Positions 16,810 through 25,821 are shown, counted from the first letter of the stretch. The stretch is DNA of 64,000 bases from Bog-257 sp963834135 (GCA_963834135.1 CAWIAN010000007.1:930001-994000), one strand, 5' to 3'. The notes: generated by a model not told the origin, from the letters alone. Translations and numbers: made by a program.

Positions 16810-19110
16810 ATGGCAATCACCAAGCAGGATGCACTCGACTACCACGATGGGCCACGGCCGGGTAAGATCGAAGTCGTTTCCACCAAGCCCTGTCTTACCC
16901 AGCGGGACCTCAGTCTCGCCTACACACCCGGCGTCGCCGACCCTTGCCTCGAGATCGAGAAGAATCCCCAAGACGCCTTCAAGTACACCGCTAAGGGCAA
17001 CCTGGTCGCGGTGGTCACGAACGGCACCGCGGTCCTCGGATTAGGTGACATCGGAGCTCTGGCCGGTAAGCCGGTGATGGAAGGCAAAGCCGTCCTGTTC
17101 AAACGCTTCGCCGACATCGACGTCTTCGACATCGAGCTGAACACAAAGAACGCGGACGAAATCATCAAGGCCTGCCAGCTTCTCGAGCCCACATTCGGCG
17201 GCATCAACCTGGAAGACATTAAGGCTCCCGAGTGCTTCTACATTGAAGAGACGCTCAAGAAGACGATGAAGATCCCCGTTTTCCACGACGATCAGCACGG
17301 GACGGCGATCATCTCGGGTGCAGCAATGGTCAACGCCGTAGAGCTGACCGGCAAGCGCATGGAGCAGATTAAGGTAGTCGTGAACGGCGCCGGGGCGTCA
17401 GGCATAGCCTGCGCCGAGCATTACATCTGCCTGGGCGTGAAGCGCGAAAACATCACCATGGTCGACACGAAAGGCGTCATCTACAGGGGACGTACGGAAG
17501 GCATGAACGCCTACAAGCAGCGCTTCGCCAAAGAAACGCCCTGTCGCACGCTGGCCGACGCGGTCAAAGGCGCTGACGTGCTGCTGGGGTTGTCGAAGAA
17601 GGGCGCGTTCACACCTGAGATGATTGCTTCGCTGGCGCCGCAACCGGTGGTCTTCGCGATGGCGAATCCTGATCCTGAGATTACCTACGACGAAGCCCGC
17701 GCGGTTCGTGACGACATCATTATGGCTACCGGCCGCTCCGACTATCCCAACCAGGTCAACAATGTTCTGGGGTTCCCGTTTATCTTCCGCGGCGCACTTG
17801 ATGTTCATGCCACGACCATCAACGAAGAGATGAAGCAGGCGGCAACGTATGCGCTGGCAGCGCTGGCGAAGGAAGATGTTCCCGACTCAGTTTGCCGTGC
17901 TTACGGTGTGGAGGCCCTGAAATACGGCAAGGACTACATCATTCCCAAGCCGTTCGATCCGCGGGTACTGGTGTGGGAGGCCGCCGCCGTGGCGAAAGCC
18001 GCCATGGACACCGGCGTCGCGCAGTATCCGGTCGATCTCAAGGAATATCGCGAGCAGCTGGAGAAGCGGTTGGGCAAAGCGCACGAGTTGATGCGCATGA
18101 TGATCCACAAGGCGCAGACCAATCCCAAGCGCATCGTGTTTCCCGAGGGCAATCATCAGAAGATCCTGCGCGCCTGCCACGTGCTGCTCGAAGAGAAGAT
18201 TGCGGTGCCGATCCTGCTCGGCCGGCCCAGTGAGATCAAGCGCAAGATCGCCGAGTCAGGTCTGAACCTGAACGGCATTACCATCATCGACCCTGAGACC
18301 GCACCCCGGCACCAGGAGTATGTCAACGAGCTGTACCGGCTGCGGCAACGGCGCGGAGTGACGCTGGGAGCGGCGGACGAGTTGATGAACGATCGCAACA
18401 TCTTCGGCTCGATGATGGTGCGCATGGGTGACGCCGATGCCATCGTTTCGGGAGTCACGCAGAATTATCCTGAGACGATTCGGCCCGCACTACAGGTGAT
18501 TGGGGTTCGCGAGGGTATCCATAAGGTCTCCGGCGTGTATCTCATCATCACGCGCAAAGGCGATCTGTATTTCCTGGCCGACGCAACCGTGAACGTCGAT
18601 CCCACAGCCGAAGACCTTGCCGAGATCGCGTTGTGTGCCGCCGCCGAGGCGCGCCGGTTCGATATCGAGCCGCGGGTTGCCATGCTGTCGTTCTCCAGCT
18701 TCGGAAGTACGAAGCATCCGTTGTGCGAGAAGGTGCAGAAGGCGGTTGAGCTCGCTCGCTACGCCGATCCGTCGCTCATCATCGATGGCGAAGTACAGGC
18801 GGGTATCGCCGTGAACGCCAAGAAGCTGGAAGCGGCGTTCCCATTCTCCACGTTGAAGGGCGGAGCCAATGTGTTGGTCTTCCCGGATCTGCAATCGTGC
18901 AACATTGCCTGCAAGCTGCTAGGTCCTTTGGGCGGAGCGGAGACGCTAGGTCCCATCCTGGCGGGAATGGCGAAGCCCGTACATCTGTTGCAGCGCGGCG
19001 CCGAGGTAGAAGAGATCGTCAACATCGCGACGATTGCGGTGGTTGACGCGCAGGACAGCTCAACTCCCGAGGGCGCAAGGGTGGCGGCGGCGGTAGCCAG
19101 CGTAGGTTAG
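16810..19110 (+). CDS. maeB: NADP-dependent malic enzyme with phosphotransacetylase-like domain
   Basis: This 766-residue MaeB oxidatively decarboxylates malate to pyruvate with NADP. The N-terminal malic enzyme part (about 1-430) has SLAYTPGVADPC, the metal and substrate segment VFHDDQHGTAII, and the dinucleotide-binding VVNGAGASGIACAE. The C-terminal part (about 430-766) is a phosphate-acetyltransferase-like regulatory domain (RIVFPEGNHQKILRA, SFSSFGSTKHPLC). ATG 16810 gives the usual family length. The frame stays open far upstream, but that region belongs to the IVP element on the other strand. Confidence 0.95.
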   Translation: MAITKQDALDYHDGPRPGKIEVVSTKPCLTQRDLSLAYTPGVADPCLEIEKNPQDAFKYTAKGNLVAVVTNGTAVLGLGDIGALAGKPVMEGKAVLFKRFADIDVFDIELNTKNADEIIKACQLLEPTFGGINLEDIKAPECFYIEETLKKTMKIPVFHDDQHGTAIISGAAMVNAVELTGKRMEQIKVVVNGAGASGIACAEHYICLGVKRENITMVDTKGVIYRGRTEGMNAYKQRFAKETPCRTLADAVKGADVLLGLSKKGAFTPEMIASLAPQPVVFAMANPDPEITYDEARAVRDDIIMATGRSDYPNQVNNVLGFPFIFRGALDVHATTINEEMKQAATYALAALAKEDVPDSVCRAYGVEALKYGKDYIIPKPFDPRVLVWEAAAVAKAAMDTGVAQYPVDLKEYREQLEKRLGKAHELMRMMIHKAQTNPKRIVFPEGNHQKILRACHVLLEEKIAVPILLGRPSEIKRKIAESGLNLNGITIIDPETAPRHQEYVNELYRLRQRRGVTLGAADELMNDRNIFGSMMVRMGDADAIVSGVTQNYPETIRPALQVIGVREGIHKVSGVYLIITRKGDLYFLADATVNVDPTAEDLAEIALCAAAEARRFDIEPRVAMLSFSSFGSTKHPLCEKVQKAVELARYADPSLIIDGEVQAGIAVNAKKLEAAFPFSTLKGGANVLVFPDLQSCNIACKLLGPLGGAETLGPILAGMAKPVHLLQRGAEVEEIVNIATIAVVDAQDSSTPEGARVAAAVASVG

Positions 19111-19140
19111 AAGTAGAGTTTGTTCAGCCGATGATCATCG

Positions 19141-19174
19141 GGTGCCCTACGTAAGCCGATGTTGCTTACGTGGG
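19141..19174. repeat. GGTGCCC-ACGT hairpin element, copy 1
   Basis: An 11-bp stem (CCTACGTAAGC with GCTTACGTGGG, one G-T pair) encloses a 7-nt loop and is preceded by GGTGC. It lies 30 nt after maeB and could act as a terminator, but no T-run follows at once. A sister copy with a different stem sequence is at 55963-56000. Confidence 0.6.
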
Positions 19175-19278
19175 TCTCTTGACTCTTGACGTCACGGAAG
19201 TTTTTTCGCTCAGCCACTCATTCGAGAAACGCGAATGAGTCAGCCACCCGTAGCTTCGACCCACATCCGTAGCGGCGA

Positions 19279-19740
19279 TCACGCCGACGTGTGCGCAGAG
19301 CGATCCTCGGTTTGCGCTAGTGCCGGCTGCCCTGACGGTTCAAACAGCGGTCTCTGCCGCACCAGATACCAGATCAGGAAGCACATAATCGCCAGTTCGA
19401 GCAGGGTGCGCCAGTCACGCGAGGAGAACATGCCGATGGCGTCGCCGACCACGTTCGCGCCGAGGATAACGACTGCCGTCCACCAACCCCAGGGCGCCAA
19501 ACGCCATAGGCCGGCGGCCGCCGCGATGCATGCCAGGCAGACCAGTGTCATCAACGGCAAGGTCCAGCTTGCTATACCGGTGAATCCCGAGTGCACCTGA
19601 GTGCTGCCGTGCGTCTGATCCGTGATGCTGCCAGGGAAGAGCAGAAGGATGGCGCTCATACCGCTCATGAACGCCCCAAATATGAAGAGAATGCTGAGTG
19701 CCTTAATACCGGAAGGCCGGGCATCGTCTTTGATTGGCAT
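19279..19740 (-). CDS. Small four-helix membrane protein
   Basis: This 153-residue protein has four membrane segments: ALSILFIFGAFMSGMSAILLL, WTLPLMTLVCLACIAAAAGLW, WWTAVVILGANVVGDAI and LLELAIMCFLIWYLV. The C-terminal tail is polar. No catalytic motif is visible, and I do not recognise the family beyond a general similarity to small DUF membrane proteins with a WGWW turn. It begins 21 nt downstream of the broken ndh gene on the same strand, so the two probably share a transcript. Confidence 0.7.
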   Translation of the reverse strand: MPIKDDARPSGIKALSILFIFGAFMSGMSAILLLFPGSITDQTHGSTQVHSGFTGIASWTLPLMTLVCLACIAAAAGLWRLAPWGWWTAVVILGANVVGDAIGMFSSRDWRTLLELAIMCFLIWYLVRQRPLFEPSGQPALAQTEDRSAHTSA

Positions 19741-19761
19741 GTCGTCCTGATTGGCCGCTGC

Positions 19762-21121
19762 TCAGGCGCTGCGCTTGGTGACAGGCTGCACGATCTCCGC
19801 GTCTTCGGCAGGTATATCGTGCGGGGTGCGCGCCCGCTCGGCGTATTCCATCGACGGCACCGCAACCACACGGCTTGCGTCAGTGATCAACCAGGCCGCT
19901 CGCTCGTACGTCAGATAGCTCCAGGCCCACTGCAGCATGACCACGATGCGGTTACGGAATCCGATCAGGAACATGATATGCACAAATAACCACGTAAGCC
20001 ACGCTAAAAATCCGGAGATGTGCACCTTACCAAACTGGGCAATAGCCGCGGCCCGCCCAATGGTGGCGAGTGATCCCTTGTCGAAGTAACGAAAAGGCTC
20101 GCGCGGCTTACCGGCAAGGTCCGCTTTAATCTGATGTGCGACGAACGTGCCCTCCTGCATGGCGACCGGCGCCACGCCGGGAAGTGGTTTGCCCTGTTTG
20201 TCTTTCAGCGTTGCCAGGTCGCCGATAACGAAGACCTCACGATGGCCGGGCAGACTGAGATCCGGCTCCACTAGGACTTTTCCGGCTTTGTCGACCGGAG
20301 CGCCCAGCGCGCGTCCTAACGGGGATGCGGAAACTCCGGCAGCCCACAACACCACTTCCGCCGGGAACATCTCGTCGCCGATACGCACTTGTCCCGATTG
20401 CACATCGCTTACAGCTGAGTTGGTGCGCACCTCCACCCCCAGGTGCTGCAGCTGACTGACCGCACTTCGCCGCAGGTCCTCAGGATAGGAGCTGAGGACC
20501 GACGAGCCGGCTTCCACCAGCAGAATGCGAGTCTTCGCCGGATCGATGTTGCGGAAGTTTTTAGGCAGCGACTTGCGGGCGATCTCCGCAAGCGTTCCCG
20601 CCAGCTCGACGCCAGTTGGTCCTGCCCCCACGATGACGAAGTTCAGCGGGCGATGCGTGCCGGTCAGAGCCGCCTCTCGTTCCGCCACCTCATACGCCAG
20701 CAGGACGCGGCGTCGAATCTCCAGATGCGTCTTCAAGAGTCTTCAATCCAGGAGCCAGTGGTGCCCAGTCGTCATGTCCGAAGTATGCGTGCGTCGCGCC
20801 AGCGGCGACGACCAGGTAGTCGTAGCTGATCTCGTGATCGTGCAGCTTTACGGTTCGCCGTTCGAGGTCAAAGCCAAACACGTCGCCCAGCAGGACCTCG
20901 ACATTCTTGTGCCGGTGCAGGATTTCACGGATAGGCGCAGCGATCTCGGCCGGCGACAGGCCCGCGGTTGCAACCTGGTAGAGCAACGGCTGAAAGGTGT
21001 GATGATTCTTACGGTCGATAACGATGAGCTGCGCGGGCAGATACGCCAGGGCCTCGGCTGCCCTCAAACCGCCGAATCCGGCGCCGACAATCACGATCTG
21101 CAGGGGAGCTTTCACGTTCAT
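19762..21121 (-). pseudogene. ndh: Type II NADH dehydrogenase, single-base frameshift
   Basis: NDH-2 is a monotopic flavoprotein that passes electrons from NADH to quinone without pumping protons. The N-terminal piece from ATG 21121 has the FAD-binding IVIVGAGFGGLRAAEAL and the segment TFQPLLYQVATAGLSPAEIA. After GLKTLEDA an extra base at about 20725 shifts the frame. The second piece resumes as LEIRRRVLLAYEVAE, with the NAD-binding FVIVGAGPTGVELAGTLAE and VFVIGDLATLKDK. The C-terminal membrane-binding part follows (FLAWLTWLFVHIMFLIGFRNR). Together the pieces have the complete family length of about 450 residues. Confidence 0.9.
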
Positions 21122-21221
21122 CGCCTCACATTAATCAGATGCGCCGAGAGGGAGGAAGTGACAATTTGGTGGGCAGTCGCAGTCTGCCAGGCCAGTGCTT
21201 CTATGCTAGATTAGCTATTGT

Positions 21222-21297
21222 GGGCCCGTAGCTCAGTTGGTAGAGCAACGCACTTTTAATGCGTGGGTCGCAGGTTCGATTCCTGCCGGGCTCACCA
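21222..21297 (+). tRNA. tRNA-Lys (UUU)
   Basis: A complete cloverleaf of 76 nt. The acceptor pair is GGGCCCG with CGGGCTC (one G-T pair). The D-loop is GCTCAGTTGGTAGAGC. The anticodon stem ACGCA/TGCGT has the loop CTTTTAA (anticodon TTT), and the T-arm reads GCAGG-TTCGATT-CCTGC. The 3' CCA is encoded. A word-repeat element begins immediately after it. Confidence 0.97.
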
Positions 21298-21449
21298 AGA
21301 TAGCAGTTGGCATTTAGCAATTAGGTCTTAGTTTGACCTTTCTGGTTGAGTTTTTTCCCAATCATCAATATCTTCCGGATGCAGACATCTTCATGAGGCT
21401 GCCTCGCAGCGCTTTGGCCAAGCGCCAAATGCTAGCTGCTAATTGCTGG
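21298..21449. repeat. AGCAATTAG-word element, no recognised gene
   Basis: The left edge (21298-21325) and right edge (21424-21449, opposite sense) are made of the same words: TAGCA, TTGGC, GCATTT, AGCAATTAG. About 100 bp lie between them, with no recognisable product. The right arm runs into ybjQ and provides that gene's last codons and stop (ACC AGC AAT TAG). The left arm abuts the CCA end of tRNA-Lys. The architecture matches the GGGGATAG elements. Confidence 0.5.
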
Positions 21450-21816
21450 TTTTCTCCACATAGACCGCCGTTCCATACGCCAGCACCTCGGTCACACCCT
21501 GCATCACTTCGGTCGCGTCGTAGCGCATGCCGATGACGGCGTTTGCGCCAAGCTGTGCGGCATGCTCGAGCATCAGGTCAAAGGCGTGCTCGCGCGTCTT
21601 CTCGCAGAGATTGGTCAGCAGAGTGATATTGCCGCCGATGAGCGTTTGCAGGCCCGCTCCGATGGTGCCCACGATAGAGCGTGAACGCACGATGATGCCG
21701 CGCACTAAACCGTAGTTTCTGACGATTCTGTAACCGTCGAGCGTGAACGCCGTGGTCACCATGTTATGCGGAACTGCGGCCCCGAAAGACGTACCTGGAG
21801 TAGCGCTGGTGCTCAT
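21439..21816 (-). CDS. ybjQ: YbjQ/UPF0145 family protein
   Basis: This 125-residue protein has the domain typical of YbjQ, sometimes called a heavy-metal-binding domain. TTAFTLDGYRIVRNYGLVRGIIVRSRSI is followed by the helix TREHAFDLMLEHAAQLGANAVIGMRYDATEV and a final strand AYGTAVYVEK. YbjQ proteins form pentameric rings; the role is unclear. ATG 21816 is chosen because GAGGAGGA lies just upstream. The final TSN and the stop fall within the AGCAATTAG repeat arm, so the original C-terminus may have been changed by the repeat. Confidence 0.88.
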   Translation of the reverse strand: MSTSATPGTSFGAAVPHNMVTTAFTLDGYRIVRNYGLVRGIIVRSRSIVGTIGAGLQTLIGGNITLLTNLCEKTREHAFDLMLEHAAQLGANAVIGMRYDATEVMQGVTEVLAYGTAVYVEKTSN

Positions 21817-21910
21817 AGATCCTCCTCGTGCGGTTTTGCCGCAGCATACCACGAGGCGGTGCGCGATTCCGGCGCAAGCACTAAACTTGAAGCAGGAGAT
21901 CGTAATTCAA

Positions 21911-22240
21911 TTGGCCCAGCCCCCCGAAACGAAGGACAAATACTTTCTACCAGTTTTATCTCTGGCTTTTCTCGCCGGCGTGGCGATCGCAATCGGCGTT
22001 TACTTAGGATGGGTCCGCGGCATCCTCCCGCCCGCGCTGAGCGGAGGCGTTTCTGCGGTGGTCCTTTTGTTCTGCCCGCCCTACATCCTGACCATCGCCG
22101 TCGGCCCGATGGCCGACGCCCAACTGATGGCGGTAGTCACCGCAAGTTCAATTGTCTTCGGTAATGGCTTTCTTTACGCGGGCGTCGCCGCAGGAGCCTA
22201 CTTCGTGGCGAAGCTCATGATGAAGCGCAAAGCCGCCTGA
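21911..22240 (+). CDS. Small membrane protein, unknown
   Basis: This protein of about 109 residues starts at TTG 21911, 13 nt after an AGGAG. It has three membrane segments: YFLPVLSLAFLAGVAIAIGVYLGWV, GVSAVVLLFCPPYILTIAVG and YAGVAAGAYFVAKLMM. The basic C-terminus (KRKAA) is probably cytoplasmic. I do not recognise the family. It is convergent with aguA, 10 nt away. The frame stays open further 5', overlapping the divergent ybjQ upstream region, but that part has no membrane character. Confidence 0.6.
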   Translation: MAQPPETKDKYFLPVLSLAFLAGVAIAIGVYLGWVRGILPPALSGGVSAVVLLFCPPYILTIAVGPMADAQLMAVVTASSIVFGNGFLYAGVAAGAYFVAKLMMKRKAA

Positions 22241-22250
22241 CGGCCACCGT

Positions 22251-23384
22251 CTACGGCGCAGGTTGCTGTTGCGTCATGCAGTGTAGTGCACCCAGTCCCC
22301 AGATGAAGTCGCGGCAGTAGATGCCGACGATCTCACGATCCGGAAACATTTCCGCCAGCGTATTCAGCGCGACGCGATCGTTGGGATCGCCGAAGGTCGG
22401 CACCAGCACCAGCTTGTTCGCAATGTAAAAGTTGGCATAGCTTGCCGGAAGCCGCTGGTCCTCGAAGTACACCGGCGCTGGCATCGGCAGCTTAACCACC
22501 TTCAACGATTTGCCGGATTGATCCGTGCTCTTCTTGAGCCAGCGGAAGTTGTCGCTGAGCGGCTCGTGATTCGCATCGTCGGGATCCGGCTCATAAGCGG
22601 TAACGACGGTGCGCGGTCCGACGAAGCGCGTGATGTCGTCGACGTGGCCGTGCGTGTCGTCGCCGGCGATGCCACGCTCCAGCCAAATGACCTTCTCAAT
22701 GCCAAGATAGTCGGCTAGCATCTCTTCCACGTGTTCGCGCGAAAGGCCGGGATTGCGCTGCTGCACATCGCTCAGCAAACATTCTTCGGTGGTGATCAGT
22801 GTGCCGCGGCCGTTGACGTCGATGCTGCCGCCCTCGAGCACAATTCGGTGCATCTCGCCATTGACGCGCAGATGCGGCTGCCATGCAGGCATGCGCAATC
22901 GGCCGGCGATGTCGGTTCCCACCGGTGCGTCCAGTTTCCAGTCGTTGTACTTGGCCCAGGCGTTGAATCGCCAGGCGGTCGCCGCGATAGCAGGCAGATC
23001 TTTTTTCTTCGACTCGCGGCGCACAAAGATCGGACCGTAATCGCGCGTCCACACTCGGTTCGTCGGGATGCGGAGGAAGCGTATGTTGCCGATGTTCCTG
23101 CCAGGCACCGCGGCTTTCTCCGGAATCACCTGCGAGCGCACCAGCACCTGGCGAGCTTTCGTCTCGGCCGCCTCGTTGTCGACCAGGATGTTGACCTGCT
23201 CGACGCGCGCCAGGTGACGAACGATCTCCGCATAAATCCACAGGACGGTGTCGAACTTGCCCGGCCAGTCGGCGCGGTTGTGCGGCCATGCGATCCACGT
23301 GGCCTCGTGCGGCTCCCATTCGGCAGGCATGCGATAGCCCAGCGCAGCAGGTGTGTCCGGCAATGTGAGAAGTTTCTTGGGCAT
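22251..23384 (-). CDS. aguA: Agmatine deiminase
   Basis: AguA hydrolyses agmatine to N-carbamoylputrescine and ammonia. The 377-residue protein belongs to the peptidylarginine-deiminase superfamily. It begins with MPAEWEPHEATWIAWPHN and contains NRVWTRDYGPIFV, VLEGGSIDVNGRGTLITTEECLL and the catalytic His region GIAGDDTHGHVDDITRFV. The nucleophilic Cys is in GALHC near the C-terminus. aguB, the next enzyme in the pathway, is 185 nt upstream on the same strand, separated by a palindromic repeat. Confidence 0.95.
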   Translation of the reverse strand: MPKKLLTLPDTPAALGYRMPAEWEPHEATWIAWPHNRADWPGKFDTVLWIYAEIVRHLARVEQVNILVDNEAAETKARQVLVRSQVIPEKAAVPGRNIGNIRFLRIPTNRVWTRDYGPIFVRRESKKKDLPAIAATAWRFNAWAKYNDWKLDAPVGTDIAGRLRMPAWQPHLRVNGEMHRIVLEGGSIDVNGRGTLITTEECLLSDVQQRNPGLSREHVEEMLADYLGIEKVIWLERGIAGDDTHGHVDDITRFVGPRTVVTAYEPDPDDANHEPLSDNFRWLKKSTDQSGKSLKVVKLPMPAPVYFEDQRLPASYANFYIANKLVLVPTFGDPNDRVALNTLAEMFPDREIVGIYCRDFIWGLGALHCMTQQQPAP

Positions 23385-23457
23385 CAGTTTAATCTTGCGA
23401 ACCTTGAGTGGAACATGTCCTCACGGGCTGGTGAATGACTTCATCGTGAGTCGATTT

Positions 23458-23535
23458 GAAAGGGCATGGCTTAAGCCGTGCCGCAAGGCCTTTCTTATGA
23501 TCTAAGCGAGGCGCCTCCAGGCCGACGAGCCGCCC
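23458..23535. repeat. REP-like element, long form
   Basis: TTTGAAAGGGCATGGC opens this copy, then TTAAGCCGTGCCG and, further on, AAGCGAGGCGCCTCCAGGCC and GACGAGC. The same order of blocks over about 75 bp is found at 61938-62015, so this is the full-length form of the CGGCTTCAGCCG repeat. It lies between aguA and aguB. Confidence 0.75.
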
Positions 23536-23569
23536 GCGTTAGACCCTCTTACCCTGTGAGGCAATGCCT

Positions 23570-24472
23570 TCATACCATGAACCGCTGCGTGATCGGTGCA
23601 TAAGCGTCCACCCGCCGGTCGCGCCAGAAAGGCCAGTTGCGTCGCACATCTTCCATGCGGTGAAGATCGACTTCTGCGACCAGAATCTCTTCCTTGTCGT
23701 GCGAGGCCTGCGCGATGATCTGCCCAAAGGGATCGGCGATAAACGATCCACCCCAGAACTCTAATCCTTTACCCGGCGCTTCGTTGCCGCGTATGTTACC
23801 GGTCTCAAAGCCGACACGATTGGGCACGGCGACGTAAACTCCATTCGCGATGGCATGCGCGCGCTGAATCGTTCGCCAAGCATCGTACTGTGCTTCGCCG
23901 TATTGCGCCTTCTCGTCCGGATGCCATCCGATCGCCGTAGGATAGAAGAGCACGTTCGCGCCCTGCAATGCCGTCAGGCGTGCGCCCTCGGGATACCACT
24001 GGTCCCAGCAGACCAGCGTGCCAAACTTTCCGAAATCCGTTTCGAAGGCCTTGAATCCGAGATCGCCGGGCGTGAAGTAGAATTTTTCGTAATAGAGCGG
24101 ATCGTCGGGGATGTGCATCTTGCGATAGATGCCCGCGAGCTTTCCGCCCTCGTCGAGAATCGCAGCCGTGTTGTGATAGATGCCGGGCGCGCGGCGCTCA
24201 AACAAAGACGCGATAATGGTGACCTTCAGTTCGCGGGCTACATCGCCCAGGCGCTTCGTCGCCGGACCCGGAATAGGTTCAGCGAGGTCGAACAGCGCCA
24301 CGTCTTCGCGTTGGCAGAAATATTGCGTCTGAAAAAGTTCTGGCAGGCAGATGATCTCGGCGCCCCTAGCCGCAGCGGCGCGAACATGTTCGACCGCGCG
24401 CTCCATGTTCTGCTCAGGCTCGGGCAAGCACGACATCTGCACAATGCCGATTTTGAAATTACGCTCGTGCAA
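23570..24472 (-). CDS. aguB: N-carbamoylputrescine amidase
   Basis: AguB is a nitrilase-superfamily enzyme that splits N-carbamoylputrescine into putrescine, CO2 and ammonia. The Glu-Lys-Cys triad is in IICLPELFQTQYFC (Glu), GIYRKMHIPDDP (Lys) and LVCWDQWYPEGAR (Cys). TTG 24472 is chosen because GGAG lies 5-6 nt upstream and it gives the usual 300 residues; ATG 24505 gives 311 residues but has no ribosome site. It is divergent from the deoxyhypusine-synthase-like gene at 24684, with which it shares the intergenic promoter region. Confidence 0.93.
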   Translation of the reverse strand: MHERNFKIGIVQMSCLPEPEQNMERAVEHVRAAAARGAEIICLPELFQTQYFCQREDVALFDLAEPIPGPATKRLGDVARELKVTIIASLFERRAPGIYHNTAAILDEGGKLAGIYRKMHIPDDPLYYEKFYFTPGDLGFKAFETDFGKFGTLVCWDQWYPEGARLTALQGANVLFYPTAIGWHPDEKAQYGEAQYDAWRTIQRAHAIANGVYVAVPNRVGFETGNIRGNEAPGKGLEFWGGSFIADPFGQIIAQASHDKEEILVAEVDLHRMEDVRRNWPFWRDRRVDAYAPITQRFMV

Positions 24473-24683
24473 ATTTTTCTCCGGGCAAAAAATCACTGCT
24501 AGCATAGCATCTTGAGAGCGCCACTCAAGCTCCGTCAGCAGTTGTTAACGTTAGATGAAAACGCCTCGCCAATTGACTCAAATCGCATGACCTTGTAGCT
24601 TCGTTTGTTCAGCAGCTGCAAAACAATACTTCCAAATCTGTGCGCTCGACGCGCATATGTTTCGAATTCTCTGAGGTGAAATT

Positions 24684-25751
24684 TTGAGCGACAAGCACGA
24701 TCAGACTCAGGGTGAAGGCATTGAGCGCATCCTTCACGATCCCATCTCCGACAAGCTGGAGCCGCTGGAGCCGCTCGATCTCACGAAGATTCACAGCATC
24801 GACGGCATGGTTCGCGCGATGGGCCGCACTGCGTTCACAGGCCGCCAGGTAGGCGAAGGCGCCGACGTTCTCGAGGCAATGGCGCGCGATAAAGATTGCT
24901 TCGTGGTGATGACCCTTGCGGGTGCAATGACTGTCGCCAAGCAGGGAATGATCGTCACCGAGCTGATCGATCGCGGCATCGTGAAGGCTGTCATCTCTAC
25001 CGGAGCGCTCATGGCACACGGCTTGGTCGAAGCCGCCGGCCGCTCGCACTTTAAGTACGACCCGAAGATGGATGACGTCGAGCTGTATGAGGCCGGCTAC
25101 AACCGCGTCTACGACACCCTGGAGCCGGAGACCAATCTCGATTTTGTGGAGACGATTGTTGCGAAGATTCTGAACGGATGGGACCACAGCGAAGTCATCT
25201 GCTCGTACAAGATCAATCGCGAGATCGGCCGCTACTTGAGCGAGCATGTGAAAGACCGTGGAATTCTGAAGTCGGCTTTCGAGAAGAACGTGCCGGTGTT
25301 TGTGCCGGCCTTCAGCGATTCGGAGATCGGTCTCGACGTCGCGCTGCACAATCGCGCGCGCCGCAAAGCCGGCAAGGAGCCGCTGCATTTCGATCCCTTC
25401 GTCGATCTTGAGCACTACGCCGACACACTGCTGCAACAGGAGCGTCTGGGCATCTTCACCATCGGCGGCGGCGTGCCGCGCAATTGGGCGCAGCAGTTCG
25501 GGCCGTTTATCGAATTGCGCCATCGTCGCGGCGGCGAAGACCTGCCGCTGAAGCGCTTCCATTACGGGGTGCGCATCTGCCCCGAGCCGGTGAACTGGGG
25601 AGGCCTGTCCGGCTGTACCTATAGCGAAGCTGTGTCGTGGGGCAAGTTCGTTCCTCCCGAGGAGGGTGGGCGGTTTGCGGAAGTATTATTGGACGCGACG
25701 GTTGGATTACCGTTGATTGCGGGAGCGGTGCTGGAGAGAGTGAAGAAGTAA
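24684..25751 (+). CDS. Deoxyhypusine-synthase-like polyamine enzyme
   Basis: This 355-residue member of the deoxyhypusine synthase family has the NAD-dependent core ISTGALMAHGLVEA, FVPAFSDSEIGLDVAL, FTIGGGVPRNWAQQ and YSEAVSWGKFVPPEEGG. Bacteria lack eIF5A, the eukaryotic substrate. Bacterial relatives are thought to transfer the aminobutyl group to free amines, for example to make homospermidine from putrescine. The active-site Lys of SWGK is kept (Lys321). The KHH of the eukaryotic enzyme is RNW here (Arg266, Asn267). TTG 24684 follows GAGGTGA at good spacing. The putrescine-forming aguB/aguA genes are divergent neighbours. Confidence 0.9.
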   Translation: MSDKHDQTQGEGIERILHDPISDKLEPLEPLDLTKIHSIDGMVRAMGRTAFTGRQVGEGADVLEAMARDKDCFVVMTLAGAMTVAKQGMIVTELIDRGIVKAVISTGALMAHGLVEAAGRSHFKYDPKMDDVELYEAGYNRVYDTLEPETNLDFVETIVAKILNGWDHSEVICSYKINREIGRYLSEHVKDRGILKSAFEKNVPVFVPAFSDSEIGLDVALHNRARRKAGKEPLHFDPFVDLEHYADTLLQQERLGIFTIGGGVPRNWAQQFGPFIELRHRRGGEDLPLKRFHYGVRICPEPVNWGGLSGCTYSEAVSWGKFVPPEEGGRFAEVLLDATVGLPLIAGAVLERVKK

Positions 25752-25756
25752 TAATA

Positions 25757-25821
25757 AGTGGATAGTGATAACGATTCCTGTGAAAGTTTTTCTAGCCACT
25801 ATCCCCTAACCACTATCCACT
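25757..25821. repeat. GGATAGTGG-word hairpin element without gene
   Basis: The outer arms AGTGGATAGTG (25757-25767) and CACTATCCACT (25811-25821) are perfect inverted repeats. The right arm also contains CCACTATCCCCTAAC. The interior is only about 30 bp. It begins 5 nt after the stop of the deoxyhypusine-synthase-like gene. Confidence 0.7.

Noticed and set aside
21222..21449. tRNA-Lys 3' end as an integration site of a genomic island
   Set aside because: There is no integrase and no repeated tRNA end. The adjacent element is only about 150 bp and ordinary genes follow.
24684..25751. First reading of the deoxyhypusine-synthase-like protein as lacking the catalytic lysine
   Set aside because: The lysine that matters lies in SWGK, which is present (Lys321). 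Only the KHH region differs.
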